64,000 nucleotides of DNA from Ephydatia muelleri (GCA_013339895.1 JABACO010000004.1:3502688-3566687), one strand, 5' to 3'; positions 26,447 through 38,000 are shown, counted from the stretch's first letter. The notes: generated from the letters alone by a model not told the origin. Made by a program: numbers and translations.

Positions 26447-26567
26447 GGCCATACCAAACTAATCTTTAGTTTCTGGTCCCCCGCCCGCATCCTTTTATGA
26501 AAAATAAACTTATTGAGACTATAATACTATTCATACGCATTATCATATTCATAGCAAAACGTGGACA

Positions 26568-27125
26568 ATGACCCTAGTAAACTGCTGCGTCGTTTCTTCA
26601 GCTAAAATGATATATCCGTGGAAGATAAGCCAAGCCATTGGTGAAGGCATAACAATCAAATCATTCTATGTAAATACAATTGAACCCTGTTTGGAAAAAG
26701 AACTCGAAGGCGCTCTAATAAAAGCGTATTTAGGTAAGTCGAAAGACAGTTTGGACTTGATAGACTTAGACATTGATATAAAGGACAGTGTAAGCGCTTT
26801 TGGTTCATTCATCAAGTTTATAATCGGCGATAGAACTGTCCCGGTCCCGTCAACTACTACTACAACTAGTACTGTCCCCGTTCCGTCGGTATTTGATGTT
26901 CTAATGAGCGCCCAACGTATCACGAGTCTTCCTAAACGAATAGAAAAAGAAAAGATGTCTAAGAAAGACAATTTGTACAATGCTGTCTTAGAATTTCTTA
27001 CAAAAGAAAATGTCGGATGGATTCAACTTGACGTCGATGGAGTGGGAATACGTTTTGTGTCGGCTCTTGTTGACACTTGTGGTATATTGATGGTCATCAC
27101 CAGGTTTTTGAGAAGCAAGGCTTAA
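26568..27125 (+). CDS. N-terminal reading frame of the transposon protein (185 codons)
   Basis: Starts MTLVNCCVVSSAKMIYP and contains VPVPSTTTTTSTVPVPS. Near its end, NLYNAVLEFLTKENVGW leads to ALVDT; the 903-codon frame takes over within 30 bp in another phase with LWYIDGHHQVF. From memory, related invertebrate proteins carry these two parts as one chain, so this looks like the N-terminal third of the same protein, separated by a one-base frameshift at about 27075. An alternative is expression as a separate protein. No known domain is recognised. Confidence 0.55.
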   Translation: MTLVNCCVVSSAKMIYPWKISQAIGEGITIKSFYVNTIEPCLEKELEGALIKAYLGKSKDSLDLIDLDIDIKDSVSAFGSFIKFIIGDRTVPVPSTTTTTSTVPVPSVFDVLMSAQRITSLPKRIEKEKMSKKDNLYNAVLEFLTKENVGWIQLDVDGVGIRFVSALVDTCGILMVITRFLRSKA

Positions 27126-29788
27126 AAATACCTGATGTTTTTTCCCCATTTGTTGGTTACAATGTGCCAGAAGCATCTAAACACAGAAAGCGCAGTGCTA
27201 CGAACATGTCAGAATGTGCTATTCACTCGCATGCAGCTTTGCTTTTTGGGTGCTTGCAGGGAACATACTGGGCTCAGCCCAAATTTGCAAAACTTAAACA
27301 AGCTACTGAGGAGCTAGCTGGATGCTTGTCGCGGTATGGTGATTACTTGCGATCCCAAAATAAGCATATGAAGCAATCACATGCTTCATCTACATCAATC
27401 CGTCAGCTGTCTGATTCTCTATCCCTCAAAATTATTAAGAAGTCTTTGTTATGCTTTCACTGTTATAATGAACTGTGCAAAACTCTCCAAATGATTCAGA
27501 ACTATGAGTACTTGTTCTTCACAGATTTTTGCCCACAAGAGCACCGACATCGGTATCAATTTATACAAGATCTACAGTTTGGACTTGATGTCTCCATAGT
27601 GCTTCTCACATATTCGCCTGGAAACAATTGTGGAAATTTACATTTCATGTGGAAGTATGATGACAGTGAGCCAATAGAAACAGCGTTTCAGAAGAGCATC
27701 CCAGTAATTGAAAATGTAAAGCCTCTTTTGCCACAATATCACACACGAGCTATGCGCAAATCTCTTTGGTCTAAGTATGGCCTTGTTGCTGCCAGTGTTA
27801 AACCTGCTGTGCTACGAACCTTGTACCAAGATCTTGCAGGAGACAGCTCAGCTGCTTCCAATTTGGATGAAGCTGAAATTGATAGAAGAGTGCAGTTGAT
27901 TTTAGATATGGAGCCTGAAGATCCAAATACACTCATTGATCTAAGAGCTTTGAATTCTAGCACAGAAAGATCAAAGTTCAATGTTTTCTGGGAATATTGT
28001 GCTCAAGTTCTTGAAGAATCTGTTGGCACTGCAGTTGATGATAGAAGACACAGTGAGGTAGTACATCTAGCTCAAGCTATATCTGTGAGGGATTTCAGAG
28101 ACCAAGTCATTCGTCATTGTCCAGAAGGTACACCAATACCATCCCTTGAGTGGGTAAGGCTACAATTTTGGCCAAAATCAAAGCAATCTATGACTTCAAT
28201 GCATTATACTGGTCGTCTGAATGTTAAATTCATGGTCCAAAGACGTCAGTGGCGGAAATATCATGACGATGCACATTATGCTGCTGCAATATTCCGTTAT
28301 CAGCGTGAATTTTCTGTGAAGTTTCATGATTGGATAAACTTTGTCTGTGTAGATGACAAGCATAAGATAAAAGTGGGAGAGCCTGGTAATCCTCTTGCTG
28401 CTGTGGAACGTGGTAGACGGGTACTTGTACACAGTGGAGCAACTTTTGAAGTTTCTGATCACGATTTTTCTAAATTCAGCATTATACCATCAGTTATTTT
28501 GCTTGTTGACTTACCTGCAGATATTTCTGGATCATGGTATCATGGTCAAGTCAATGTGACTTTAAAAGAAGGTGCATTTGAGCCATCATCACCCCATCGC
28601 CACAGTGCTGAACTAGCTAACTTCTTGATTTCTCATGGTGCGGCTGATAAACCCATACTGTGTTTATACAGTGATGGTGGGCCAGACCACAGATTAACGT
28701 ACCTGTCTGTTAAGGCATCACTTATTTCTCTCTTTTTGTTTCTTGATCTGGATTACCTCATTGTAGCAAGAACAGCTCCACAACATAGCTGGCGTAACCC
28801 TGTTGAAAGAGTTATGTCTACTCTTAACCTAGGGCTTCAGTGTGTTGGACTTGCACGTCATCCAGGGAATGAAAGGTTTGAAAGTGAAGTAAAGGACTGC
28901 AATAACATGAATCAGCTGAGAATGAAAGCTCAAAAACATTCCACATTTCGAGAAGAGGCTCTGGATTCAGTTGCTCCTGTGAAAGCTGTGCTCACTGAAG
29001 TATTTGAACGCTTAAAACTTAAGGAGAAAAATATCCGTGTATCATCAGCTGCATCAGAAGGAGAGTTGATGGCTGTCTGGAAGTCACTAGTGGCTATTGA
29101 TAGCAATTGCAGTGAGTACAGTAGGCTACGGAAAAAGTCTGATCTAAAACATGCTCCTGCATTCCATAAGTTATTATCCCACTGTACTAGAGAGCGTCAT
29201 TATTTTTTTGAAGTTAAGAAGTGTGGACAAGAGACATGTACAATCTGCAAGCCTCTTAGACTATCAAAGGACATATTTGAGCAGATTAAGCCTTTTCCAG
29301 ACCCACTTCTTGGTAGTGATGGGCACTACCTCTCATTCAGTGATATTTATGGCTCTCAGACCAGTGAGCAACACAGACCAACACTTAAGAAGAGATCATG
29401 TAAGCAGAAAACACTTCCATTTCATGGAAAGATTCAGCATGTCAAAAATGCAAACATTACTGTTGAGTGTGAAGAGTGTGGAATGTGGAGATTGGTGTAT
29501 GCTAGAAAGAAGTTAACAATGGCACAGCAAAAAACACTTATGTCAGCACTGGATGGTATGTCATTCTCCTGTGGATCTCCGCTGCAAGATCTTGAGGTAG
29601 ATCATGAGTTGAAAGATACAGTGTTTGTTAGGAATATGAACTGCTGTGATCCCATTGAAATTCTGTACTACACTGCAGAGTATGAACCCATTTGCATCTA
29701 TTGTGGACAACTGGAACCTTTCTCAAATGATAGTTCCTATCCGCAGTGTGATAGTTGTAAAGATAAGCCTGCAATTTCAAGGAAGTAA
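27077..29788 (+). CDS. Putative D-D-E transposase, 903 codons, uncertain superfamily
   Basis: A long intact frame beginning at a TTG, so the true N-terminus is probably upstream (see 26568). Candidate catalytic residues: Asp426 in FVCVDDKHKIKVGEP, Asp533 in LYSDGGPDHR and Glu577 in WRNPVERVMSTLNLG, spaced D-106-D-43-E. That is a spacing and context compatible with an RNase H-fold transposase. The N-terminal part has Cys/His residues (CFHCYNELC); the C-terminal part has several Cys pairs (CGQETCTIC, VECEECGMWRL, CIYCGQ, CDSC) that could bind zinc. I recall abundant uncharacterised cnidarian and sponge proteins with the same wording, but I cannot name the family. Its place between matched inverted termini is the main evidence for a transposase role; catalysis is inferred. 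Confidence 0.75.
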   Translation: MWYIDGHHQVFEKQGLKIPDVFSPFVGYNVPEASKHRKRSATNMSECAIHSHAALLFGCLQGTYWAQPKFAKLKQATEELAGCLSRYGDYLRSQNKHMKQSHASSTSIRQLSDSLSLKIIKKSLLCFHCYNELCKTLQMIQNYEYLFFTDFCPQEHRHRYQFIQDLQFGLDVSIVLLTYSPGNNCGNLHFMWKYDDSEPIETAFQKSIPVIENVKPLLPQYHTRAMRKSLWSKYGLVAASVKPAVLRTLYQDLAGDSSAASNLDEAEIDRRVQLILDMEPEDPNTLIDLRALNSSTERSKFNVFWEYCAQVLEESVGTAVDDRRHSEVVHLAQAISVRDFRDQVIRHCPEGTPIPSLEWVRLQFWPKSKQSMTSMHYTGRLNVKFMVQRRQWRKYHDDAHYAAAIFRYQREFSVKFHDWINFVCVDDKHKIKVGEPGNPLAAVERGRRVLVHSGATFEVSDHDFSKFSIIPSVILLVDLPADISGSWYHGQVNVTLKEGAFEPSSPHRHSAELANFLISHGAADKPILCLYSDGGPDHRLTYLSVKASLISLFLFLDLDYLIVARTAPQHSWRNPVERVMSTLNLGLQCVGLARHPGNERFESEVKDCNNMNQLRMKAQKHSTFREEALDSVAPVKAVLTEVFERLKLKEKNIRVSSAASEGELMAVWKSLVAIDSNCSEYSRLRKKSDLKHAPAFHKLLSHCTRERHYFFEVKKCGQETCTICKPLRLSKDIFEQIKPFPDPLLGSDGHYLSFSDIYGSQTSEQHRPTLKKRSCKQKTLPFHGKIQHVKNANITVECEECGMWRLVYARKKLTMAQQKTLMSALDGMSFSCGSPLQDLEVDHELKDTVFVRNMNCCDPIEILYYTAEYEPICIYCGQLEPFSNDSSYPQCDSCKDKPAISRK

Positions 29789-30197
29789 TGCTTTGGAGCT
29801 GTTTGTGTGGATTTATATTTCTGTGATCATTTTCTGTGTGTGTATGCAGTGCACTGTACAACAGTGAAATCTAGATTGTGCATGCAGTGCTTCAAAGCTT
29901 GTATCCAAGTACTGATCAGTACACTATTGAAACTCGATAACTTGCATATGAAGTAGACGTCATATAGTAGTGGGCTGGTATAAAGCAGCGGCGGAAATAT
30001 TCACTATTGACTTACTCTGACACATACATGTATACATGTATGGTGTTAAAGATGAGTAGTGAAAATGTTTTGTAACCCCCAGAAACGCCCCTCTTGATCC
30101 GCCTCTGATAAAGTCCTGAAGTCCCAATCACCCGCCCGCCCGCATGCTATATTTATAAAGAGGAGGACCAGAAACTAAAGATTAGTTTGGTGTGGCC

Positions 30198-30267
30198 TAA
30201 AGCATTACCTACTAGAGCATGTACTAAGATGTGTCAAACTGATGTACAGGATGATATATTTTCATAG
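30198..30267 (+). other. Remainder of the THAP gene intron next to transposon copy A
   Basis: Begins with the TAA flank and ends in an acceptor TTTTCATAG before the THAP second exon. Together with a few bases at 42232-42233 it would form an intron of about 72 bp once the inversion is undone. Confidence 0.6.
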
Positions 30268-30506
30268 GTAAACCATCAAAGGATGAAATCAATGTTGACT
30301 ATGTTCCGTCTGTGTTTGGAGTAGCAAAACTAAATCCCCCACGGGAACACATGTATCAATCCTCAGTCACGAAAGGGTGTGTGTGTGTGCGTGAGACATT
30401 GGGTGAAGAGAGTAATGGAAGCACTATCAATGGACAAGTTCATCTGGATAATGCTGATGGTGTAATCAGTAGACCAAGTGAAGCTTTATTTTACCTCGTG
30501 AAATAA
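30268..30506 (+). pseudogene. Second exon of a THAP-domain gene, displaced from its first exon
   Basis: After the acceptor the frame reads GKPSKDEINVDYVPSVFG, the segment that follows the zinc-binding core in many invertebrate THAP proteins (typically GKPS...DYVPS), and continues to a stop at 30506. Its first exon is 12 kb away on the opposite strand (42402-42234). It lies directly inside the right-hand TAA flank of transposon copy A. The remaining 60 residues (REHMYQSSVTKG, STINGQVHLDNADG) have no domain I know. Confidence 0.65.
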
Positions 30507-30751
30507 TTATGGGCTTCAAGACTCTTGAAAGCTCCCTCCTGGTGTATCAATCAGATGCGTATACATGGCTGGGAAGTCGACTGCCAGCCACTGTCTAATA
30601 TCATCTATCCAGTGGCGATCGCTAAAACAATAAGGATCCATGGTTTCATCAAATGTATCCCGTGAAAACATTAGAGCTTTCTGACGTAGCGCGCCTTGTC
30701 GTTAGCCAATAAGCCGTTGATATACTAGTCTTATTTGATGTTGAATTACAT

Positions 30752-30831
30752 AATAAGCTTCGAATTAACGCACAATTGTCCCCCAGTAAACATTGTTTTG
30801 AACGTTCCCGGGATGTCACTGCAAAAGGTAT
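30752..30831. repeat. Copy of the THAP gene 5' region, arm of an inverted pair
   Basis: Shares about 80 bp with 42438-42520, including GTTTTGAACGTTCCCGGGAT and GTCACTGCAAAA; a 9-bp stretch present in the other copy is missing. As found both copies are on the same strand; with the inversion undone they face each other around the THAP exons. Confidence 0.8.
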
Positions 30832-31285
30832 TTGTTGTGCCCGATGATTACGTTTGCAGTGAGGAGAGCACATTGTACGAATACATTGTGCACATGTGTT
30901 GTTGTCTGATGTAGAATTGGGGGTATAGCAAGACAGGCAAAAGAGCATGAGTAGACCTGCAGCTAATACAGTATGCATATCCATCGCCTACTGCATCCAG
31001 AGATTTTCTCCGCTACTTCTACAGCTCAAAGTGTGATAGCGTCGCCCGATCGATCTTACGCGAATACAGTGTCGACAACCACGCAGCCCTGCATGTACAC
31101 ATGCATGGTATGTCGCGTCACGCTGGTACATGCATATCTATGGTACATGTAAGAGAGAACCGTAGCGCGATGCATCTTGTGTCGATCTCCCTTCCCTCGT
31201 CACCCGGAGAGCGTTGGGTGTAAACGTGCGTACACATGTAGTACAGTGTAATGTTCAAATGCATTAGAAAATCACGTCCATGATC

Positions 31286-31545
31286 CAAATGCACCGCCTA
31301 AGAATGACAACGACACAAGCCATGAACAGTATGTGTTTAACCCTTACAACGCAACTGAAATGCACTCGCCTCTACTGCACTGTGAGAAACTCTAGCTAGG
31401 ACAATATACCTATACTTCACACCATTTTTCCCACCCAGTTAAAACAATAATGGTTTACCTATTCTTTGGCTCCAAAGTTTCCATGTGTCGAGCTGTTTAC
31501 TTCTGTACAACTTCGAGGTCGCGCGATCACGTGAATGTTTTGAAA
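31286..31545. repeat. Dispersed repeat, copy 1 of about 260 bp
   Basis: Near-identical to 34108-34365 in the same orientation: CAGTATGTGTTTAACCC, CTACTGCACTGTGAGAAAC, ACACCATTTTTCCCACCCAG and CTATTCTTTGGCTCCAA occur in both. Copies differ by scattered substitutions and small indels. No coding potential; family unknown. Confidence 0.9.
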
Positions 31546-33514
31546 ATGACCGACCTTATTCACAATTGATGTTATTATTTCTCATCTAATAACTAAATAC
31601 GAGCAACCAACCGTACTTGTGTTTATCAGCCTTACACACGTAACCAGCTCAGCAAAAGGTCACGGCATGCAGTCATTCTTAGAAAAGCCTACAAGAATAA
31701 GATCTGAAAATCTCTACCACACATACATGCACATGGCTCTGTGTATATATAGTTGCATGCATACAGCTTTGTCTCCCTCCCCCCCCGTCCCCCGTTTAAC
31801 ACACTCTAATCATATGCCCCAACGTATGTATGCCAGTGTGACCGATGCATGCCCATTGCCAGGCTAGGCCTAGTACAGTAAACTGCTCATTCAGAAGCAA
31901 GGTTTAACACAGTGGCAAGGCAGTACCACAGATAGGCCTGTTGGAAGCAATTGAAGAGTGGTCAGGCTAGCAGAGAGCCGGGGTAGGGTTGGAGGGAGAG
32001 GGGCAACCAGTTCCCTGCCCTCCCCCAGAAGCCAATTTACATATTTCCTGCAATCTGAGAGGCATTATTTGGGTCAGGATGATGGGAACGGCAAACCAAA
32101 TACATGAATTGTCAATGCCAATTTCGTTTTAGAAGCTTTACCCTTAATATTCAAGTTGAACTTAGCTGGTTCATTATGCTTTTTGCTATCTGGTAAATAG
32201 CCTTTATTCTAGAAAACAGATGACGTTCCAAAATCATACTTTGTCATTCTATACATGAACAAAAGCAATGAAATCTTAGAGTCTAAAAATTTATTACAAC
32301 TTTGGTGACTTTGTTAGTCCCATCATTTTGTTATAACCCACATATATGGCATTGGCCGTCATTTTTAATAGTAATGGGCACTAATGTCCAATAAATCCTC
32401 CAGGAACCGACAGGTTTAAGGTAAAAAATATGTATTCACCACTGTGAAATGCACTGGTATATAGTGAACCATAATCTGTTGCCGCAAGTGAAAACTCCAT
32501 CACGAATCAAGGTTCATAGCAGGTGGAATACTTTAATTAGGTCAGGAAAAATGCATTTTATGTCTGATCACCCATCGTGGATCTCATAATGAGACTTGCA
32601 GCTGAATTTAGATAAACCTGGCTAACAGAGAGTGACCTAGATAAGTTTAGAAGCTTACAAGCTATCATTAGGACTAGGGGAAGGCCCTTCATTAAGGTTT
32701 AGAGTGTAGGGTGCATGCACCGAAGGCACTCGACCACTCACCCACGTTCTGACAACATTTCTTATCCTGAGCTTTTTACAATCTTTTGGCCTCATAAAAG
32801 GGTGCCTTCGGCATCCTATAGCACACTTTGCACACTGTATAAACTTTCCTGAGTGTGGCCATCACAAAGGAACATGAAGGGGTCAACCACATATAGAGCC
32901 CTGTGGGTATGGCCAATAAAATAGGACCTTGGGTTAAGAACTGAACTGAAAAGCGCAGCCCCTTGGGTGTCACCAACACAAGGCTAACCATGAGCTGACA
33001 TGTAGAGTCCCCTGATTCTGGCAAACAACAGAGGGACCTTATGGGTTTTTCTTCATATGTTAATGCTTCCAGTGAGCATAACTTAGTACCCTGGATTACT
33101 GAGTACATGCACCGTACAAAGACACACGAGCTACTGTACTGTACAACTTGCATCATGTTGCATCATGGGGGGAGGAAAGAGATGTAGCAGGAGGGATTAG
33201 AGGTCATTCAACTCCAGATGGACTACAAACCTTTACCACATGTGACCACAAAGTATATATTCATATTCTATAGGGCCTGACCAGGACGGAATCCCTCCTC
33301 CAACTCTCCCTCTCTTCCTCCCTTTCTCTCTCACTCTCTTCTTTCTCTTTCTTTTTTTAGGGTACCTGTGGTAAAACACCAATTTGTGTGCACCTGTGTG
33401 TTCTGTGTGTGTGTGTGTGTCATCAAGAGTATTGCATAGCTTGTCTACAGCGCTGTGCATTTATTACATATGGTTGACTTTTATATTGGCTAAGCAAAAT
33501 GATGGACTTCAGAT

Positions 33515-33620
33515 GTGGAAGGGTCAGAAGAAGGTGATGGCCTTCAGATGTTGAAGGGCCAGAAGAAGGTGATGGTCCCTCAGATGTTGAAGGGCCAGAA
33601 GAAGGTGATGAAAAATCAAA
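33515..33620. repeat. Three copies of a 36-39 bp repeat
   Basis: Units contain GAAGGGCCAGAAGAAGGTGA and CAGATGTTGAAGG. The plus frame reads VEGPEEGD-type acidic repeats followed by a Lys-rich tail (EKSKKKCKRGDENGKGK). This may be a fragment of a coding sequence, but no start, splice sites or homologue are evident. Confidence 0.5.
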
Positions 33621-34107
33621 AAAGAAATGTAAGAGAGGAGATGAGAATGGAAAAGGTAAAAACAGAGATGAGAAAGGAAAAGTGCAGAGAAACAAACACG
33701 AAGTTACATGCATCCATCCCAGAAATGTATCTCTTTTGAAACTAAAGATGTAGAGGAATACATCTGTACAAATTTTGCTGAGGACAGTGACAATTATCAG
33801 TAGCATGTGACGTGAGCTCCACAGCCTTTAACGTCCAAAATGCCAAGCTGCTTCATATATCGCATCATAATTGATTCGATTGCGATTCCTAGTTGCATCA
33901 ATGCTGAATGATGAATCCTGGATGTTTGTATATTTTATATGATATTAAGAATGTTTATTGAATGACTGTGTGAAGATATGCGATGACGAACACTGCCTAA
34001 TCCCACTGCAGTAAACACACGACTACTGCCTAATGCTATGATTTCATAATTTTTTTGACAACATTCAGTGATGCTAATGATTAAGGTTTCCAAAACTGCA
34101 GTTCAAA

Positions 34108-34365
34108 TGCATCGCCTATTACAATGACACAAGCCACGAACAGTATGTGTTTAACCCGTACAACGCAACTGAAATGCATTGCCTCTACTGCACTGTGAGA
34201 AACACTAGCTAGGACAATAATATACTTCACACCATTTTTCCCACCCAGTTTAAACAATAATGGTTAACCTATTCTTTGGCTCCAACGATTCCATGTGTTG
34301 AGCAGTTTACTTCTGTACAACTTCGAGGTCACGCGAGCACTTCTATCACGTGAATGTATACAAAT
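34108..34365. repeat. Dispersed repeat, copy 2
   Basis: Direct-orientation partner of 31286-31545. Confidence 0.9.
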
Positions 34366-34893
34366 GTCTCTTATTTTAAAATGAATTTCATTTCCAAAAA
34401 ATGCAGCAAATTCTTTTATGCCTCTCTCACCAGTGTAATTCAACTGTACTTGTGTTAGAGATCATCATTCTCTGCTTGTGCTCCATACTATACTGCACTG
34501 CACCAAAGAGGTACCAGTATTAACAAGTAGACTGATTGTACAATAATTTGAAACGTTCCAATGTCATTTCCTGTTCCCTCTCTATTCCCTTGTATAGCAT
34601 ATCACACACCCTCAGATTGGTTAAAGGTTCGTTGTGCACATTGTCATGAACACAAACCCACACACAAACACAGAAAAAAAAACAATTACAAAACATACAC
34701 ACCCACATACAGATAGACCACATACACACTTTGAGTGGGAGTGGAGCCATCTTCTAGGATAAAACCCAAAGCAGGACTGAAAACACCACTCCCATACCAG
34801 ATTACAACAGTTGCACCCAACCCACAAAGTTCTATGTCCATCATTTGCTCTCCAGCCAATCTTCATGGTCTATGTCATTTTCAAGGAACCTTC

Positions 34894-35025
34894 TGTAATG
34901 TAGGTCTACTAGTTTAATAAAAAGGGCACACACCAAGTACATAGACAGACCAAAAGTACTAGCTACCTATATAAGGGTTGAACACGTGTACCCACACCTC
35001 AGGTGTTAATCACTAGTTCATTACA
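34894..35025 (-). repeat. 3' LTR (132 bp) of the Ty3-type retrotransposon, inverted
   Basis: Same length as the 5' LTR at 25717 and differing at two positions. Its outer neighbour in element orientation starts GAAG, matching the base quartet before the 5' LTR. That shows the two LTRs belong to one insertion although they now face opposite ways. Confidence 0.9.
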
Positions 35026-35042
35026 ATTCCCCCTTCAGTTTC
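35026..35042 (-). promoter_or_regulatory. Polypurine tract
   Basis: In element orientation GAAACTGAAGGGGGAAT directly precedes the 3' LTR, the expected plus-strand primer for an LTR retrotransposon. Confidence 0.75.
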
Positions 35043-35080
35043 TTGTGTCCACACAAGGTGCATGTCCACGTGATATGATC

Positions 35081-38000
35081 TTATAGCCGGACAGGGGGGT
35101 TTCGAATACGTTGAGGGTATCTTTTGACTGGTAGAGAAATTTCAATCTGTTCCTCTTCTGGTCCAATATCTTCACCACTTTCATCCTCATTTGTGATGGG
35201 ACCTTCTAGGATTATAGCTTCCTCTTCTCCATGGACCAGTGCTTCTTCTACATCTTCCCTGATGGCCTCTTCTTGGATCATATCTTCCTCTTCTCCATCT
35301 TCTTCCTCTACCATAACATGCCCACTAGCAACATCTGGCTGGTCTGGACGACTGTGTCCAACATTCTTCTCCGTTCTGCTAATCGGTTCAGGGTGACCAT
35401 TATACAGTTTCAGTCGATTGCTATGAACAGTTTGACACTTTGTACCACCTATAAGCTGTATCTTGTAGTTGACTGCAGTAACTTTGTCCAAAATTGTGTA
35501 GGGTCCCCGCCACAAAGATGATAGCTTTCTGCTCAAACCCGTCTTTACAGCTGGTATGTACAACCAAACTATATCGCCTACCTGAAATGTGCTCTCCCCT
35601 GTACTTGACCGGTCAGCTGAAAGTTTTTGACGTTGATGAGCAGCATCCAGGTGCTGGCGTACTGATGAGAAGGTATCTTTGAGGGACCTCTGTACATTCT
35701 GCACATACTGTGGCAGTTTCTTCTTCAGATGCTGCACGCGTCCTAGCATAACATCCACAGGTAAGCTAGGAGAATGGCCAAACATAACAAGGAATGGTGT
35801 GTATCCAGTGGACTCATGAATAGCAGTTCGATATGCAAAAAGGACACTTTGCAAGTGATCATCCCATTCCTTTTGATTTTCAGTAACAACCTTGGAAAGC
35901 ATGGCCTCCAGTGTACGGTTAAACCTTTCCACTTGTCCATTTCCTTGGGGGTGATAGGCAGTGGTCTGTGTACGTTGTATTCCCAACAATATGCACAACG
36001 ACTGTATTACATCACTCACAAGATTAGCACCTTGGTCACTGTGAAGGCACTGAGGTACTCCATAACGACACACCACTTCTTCTACCAAGACCTTAGCCAG
36101 GGTAAGACTATCTGTTTTAACCAAAGGGAAGGCCTCAACCCATTTACTAAACAGGTCTGTTACCACAAGTATGTATTTGTGCCCCCTTGTCGTAGCTGGT
36201 AAGGGACCCATGATATCCCAAGATATTTTTTGAAATGGATATTCACTGCTAATAGTGCCAATTGGGGCTTGATGCTTGGGAATAGGATGGTTTCGTCTTT
36301 GACAACGGTCACATTGTTGGACAGCATCTTTTACATCTTGCTCATACCCAGGCCAAAAGAATCGTTCTTTCACTTTTTCAAAGGTTTTGTGGATTCCCAA
36401 ATGCCCAGCATTGTTATGCAACTGTTCCAAAATGGTTTGCCTTAGGGCAATGGGAACAACTACCTGCTTGTATGGATTGCTACATGTACTAGTTTTCAAT
36501 TGACGAACTAGAATGCCATCCTCTAGAAGAAAATCATCCAGTTTAGCACTGTGTTTTCCCTCCTGCAGCTTCTGGATGATCTCTGAAGTGTAAGCATCTT
36601 TTGCTTGCTCTTGCCGTAGCATTTCACTATCTCCTACACTACAGGTTATTCCATATACCTCAGAAACCTGTTCCCTATAAATTTCTGGTCGTCTTGACAA
36701 TCCATCTGCATTGCCATTATTTCTTCCAGGTCTATACAGCACAATCATGTCAAACTGTTGAAGGTACAAGAGCCATCTGGTCAACCGCCCTCCTGTATCT
36801 TTAAGTCCATGAAGAGAGGTCAAAGGGTTGTGATCAGTATAGAGGGTAAAAGGTCTGCCATACAGATAAGGGTAAAATTCCTTAACTGCAGCTACCACTG
36901 CCAATGCTTCTCTCTCCACGGTAGAGTAATTCCGTTCAGCTTTATTCAACTGACGACTCCAGTATGATATAACACGTTCTTGGCCATTAATCACCTGGCT
37001 TAGGATTCCTCCTAATGCACTGTCAGATGCATCAGTTGCCAATGTGAATTTGTGTGCAAACTGAGGATATGCTAGTATTGGAGGAGATACCAGCCGCTGC
37101 TGTAATGCCAAAAAGGCTCTTCCACACTCATCTGTCCACTTGTATCCAGCTGCAGACTTCCTAGTGAGTTTATGAAGAGGTTCAGCGATGACAGAATAAT
37201 CTTCAATAAAGCGACGATAATAATTAGCCAAGCCAAGAAATTGTCTTAACTCCTTGACATCGCGTGGAATAGGATATGAGGTTATAGCACGCAACTTCTC
37301 TGGGTCAGCCTTCACTCCATCTCGAGATACAATGTGACCAAGATAGCGAATCTCACTTCTAGCAAAGTGGCACTTGTTAGGTTTTAGTTTCAGACCAGCA
37401 TGGGCAAGGTGTTCAAACACTGTCCTGAGTCGTTCGAGGTGTTGAGGAAATGTTGCACTGAACACAACTATATCATCAAGATATATAAGACACTGTTCAA
37501 ATGTGAGCCCAGCCAGAACACATTCCATCAGCCTTTGAAAAGTTGCTGGAGCATTGGTTAGACCAAAAGGCATGACGTTAAATTCATAATGACCATCTCT
37601 GGTTGAGAATGCTGTTTTCTCCTTATCACTTTCACTCACCTCTACTTGCCAATATCCAGAGGCTAGATCCAAGGTAGTAAAATACTGAGACCCAGAGAGT
37701 GACTCCAGAGTTTCATCAATTCGTGGCAGAGGATAAGCATCTTTATGGGTCACAGAATTAACTTTTCTGAAGTCTATGCAGAATCTCCAAGCCCCATCTT
37801 TCTTCTTTATCATTACCACTGGGGATGACCAAGGACTGCAACTCTTCCGGATCACCCCTTGCTGAAGCATCTTCTTGATCTCTGTCTTAACAGTATCCTG
37901 AAGCACAAATGGAATTCTTCGGAGTGGTTGCCGAATTGGTGACCCTTCAGTGCGGATGGTATGCTTGATGACAGAAGTCCGTCCAGTGCATCCTCCTTCT

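Larger units (their letters stand above)
26447..30197 (+). mobile_element. DNA transposon copy A, 3,751 bp, superfamily unclear
   Basis: The termini are inverted for 33 bp, starting GGCCATACCAAACTAATC at the left and GGCCACACCAAACTAATC when the right end is read inward. Within the terminus AAACTAA and TTAGTTT form a small hairpin. Beyond it both ends have CCCGCCCGC-rich subterminal sequence. It is flanked by TAA on each side (26444-26446 and 30198-30200), although these two flanks come from different original loci. It encodes a 185-codon frame and a 903-codon frame. Copy B at 38479-42229 has exactly the same length in the opposite orientation. A single difference was found by eye (26504 A; copy B has the equivalent T). 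Confidence 0.9.
30832..34893. other. Gene-poor stretch inside the inverted segment
   Basis: Holds the two dispersed repeats listed separately, a (CT)n stretch near 33310-33355, a short GT run near 33405 and unique AT-rich sequence. A minus-strand frame at 33156-32776 and others look like chance. I see no supported gene. Confidence 0.5.

Noticed and set aside
28196-28462. Antisense frames inside the transposase genes (also 40214-40480, 27739-27981 and 40695-40937)
   Set aside because: Shadows of the 903-codon frame; identical in both copies only because the copies are identical.
35774-36202. 142-codon plus frame opposite the integrase
   Set aside because: Shadow of the intact pol frame with DD35E on the minus strand.
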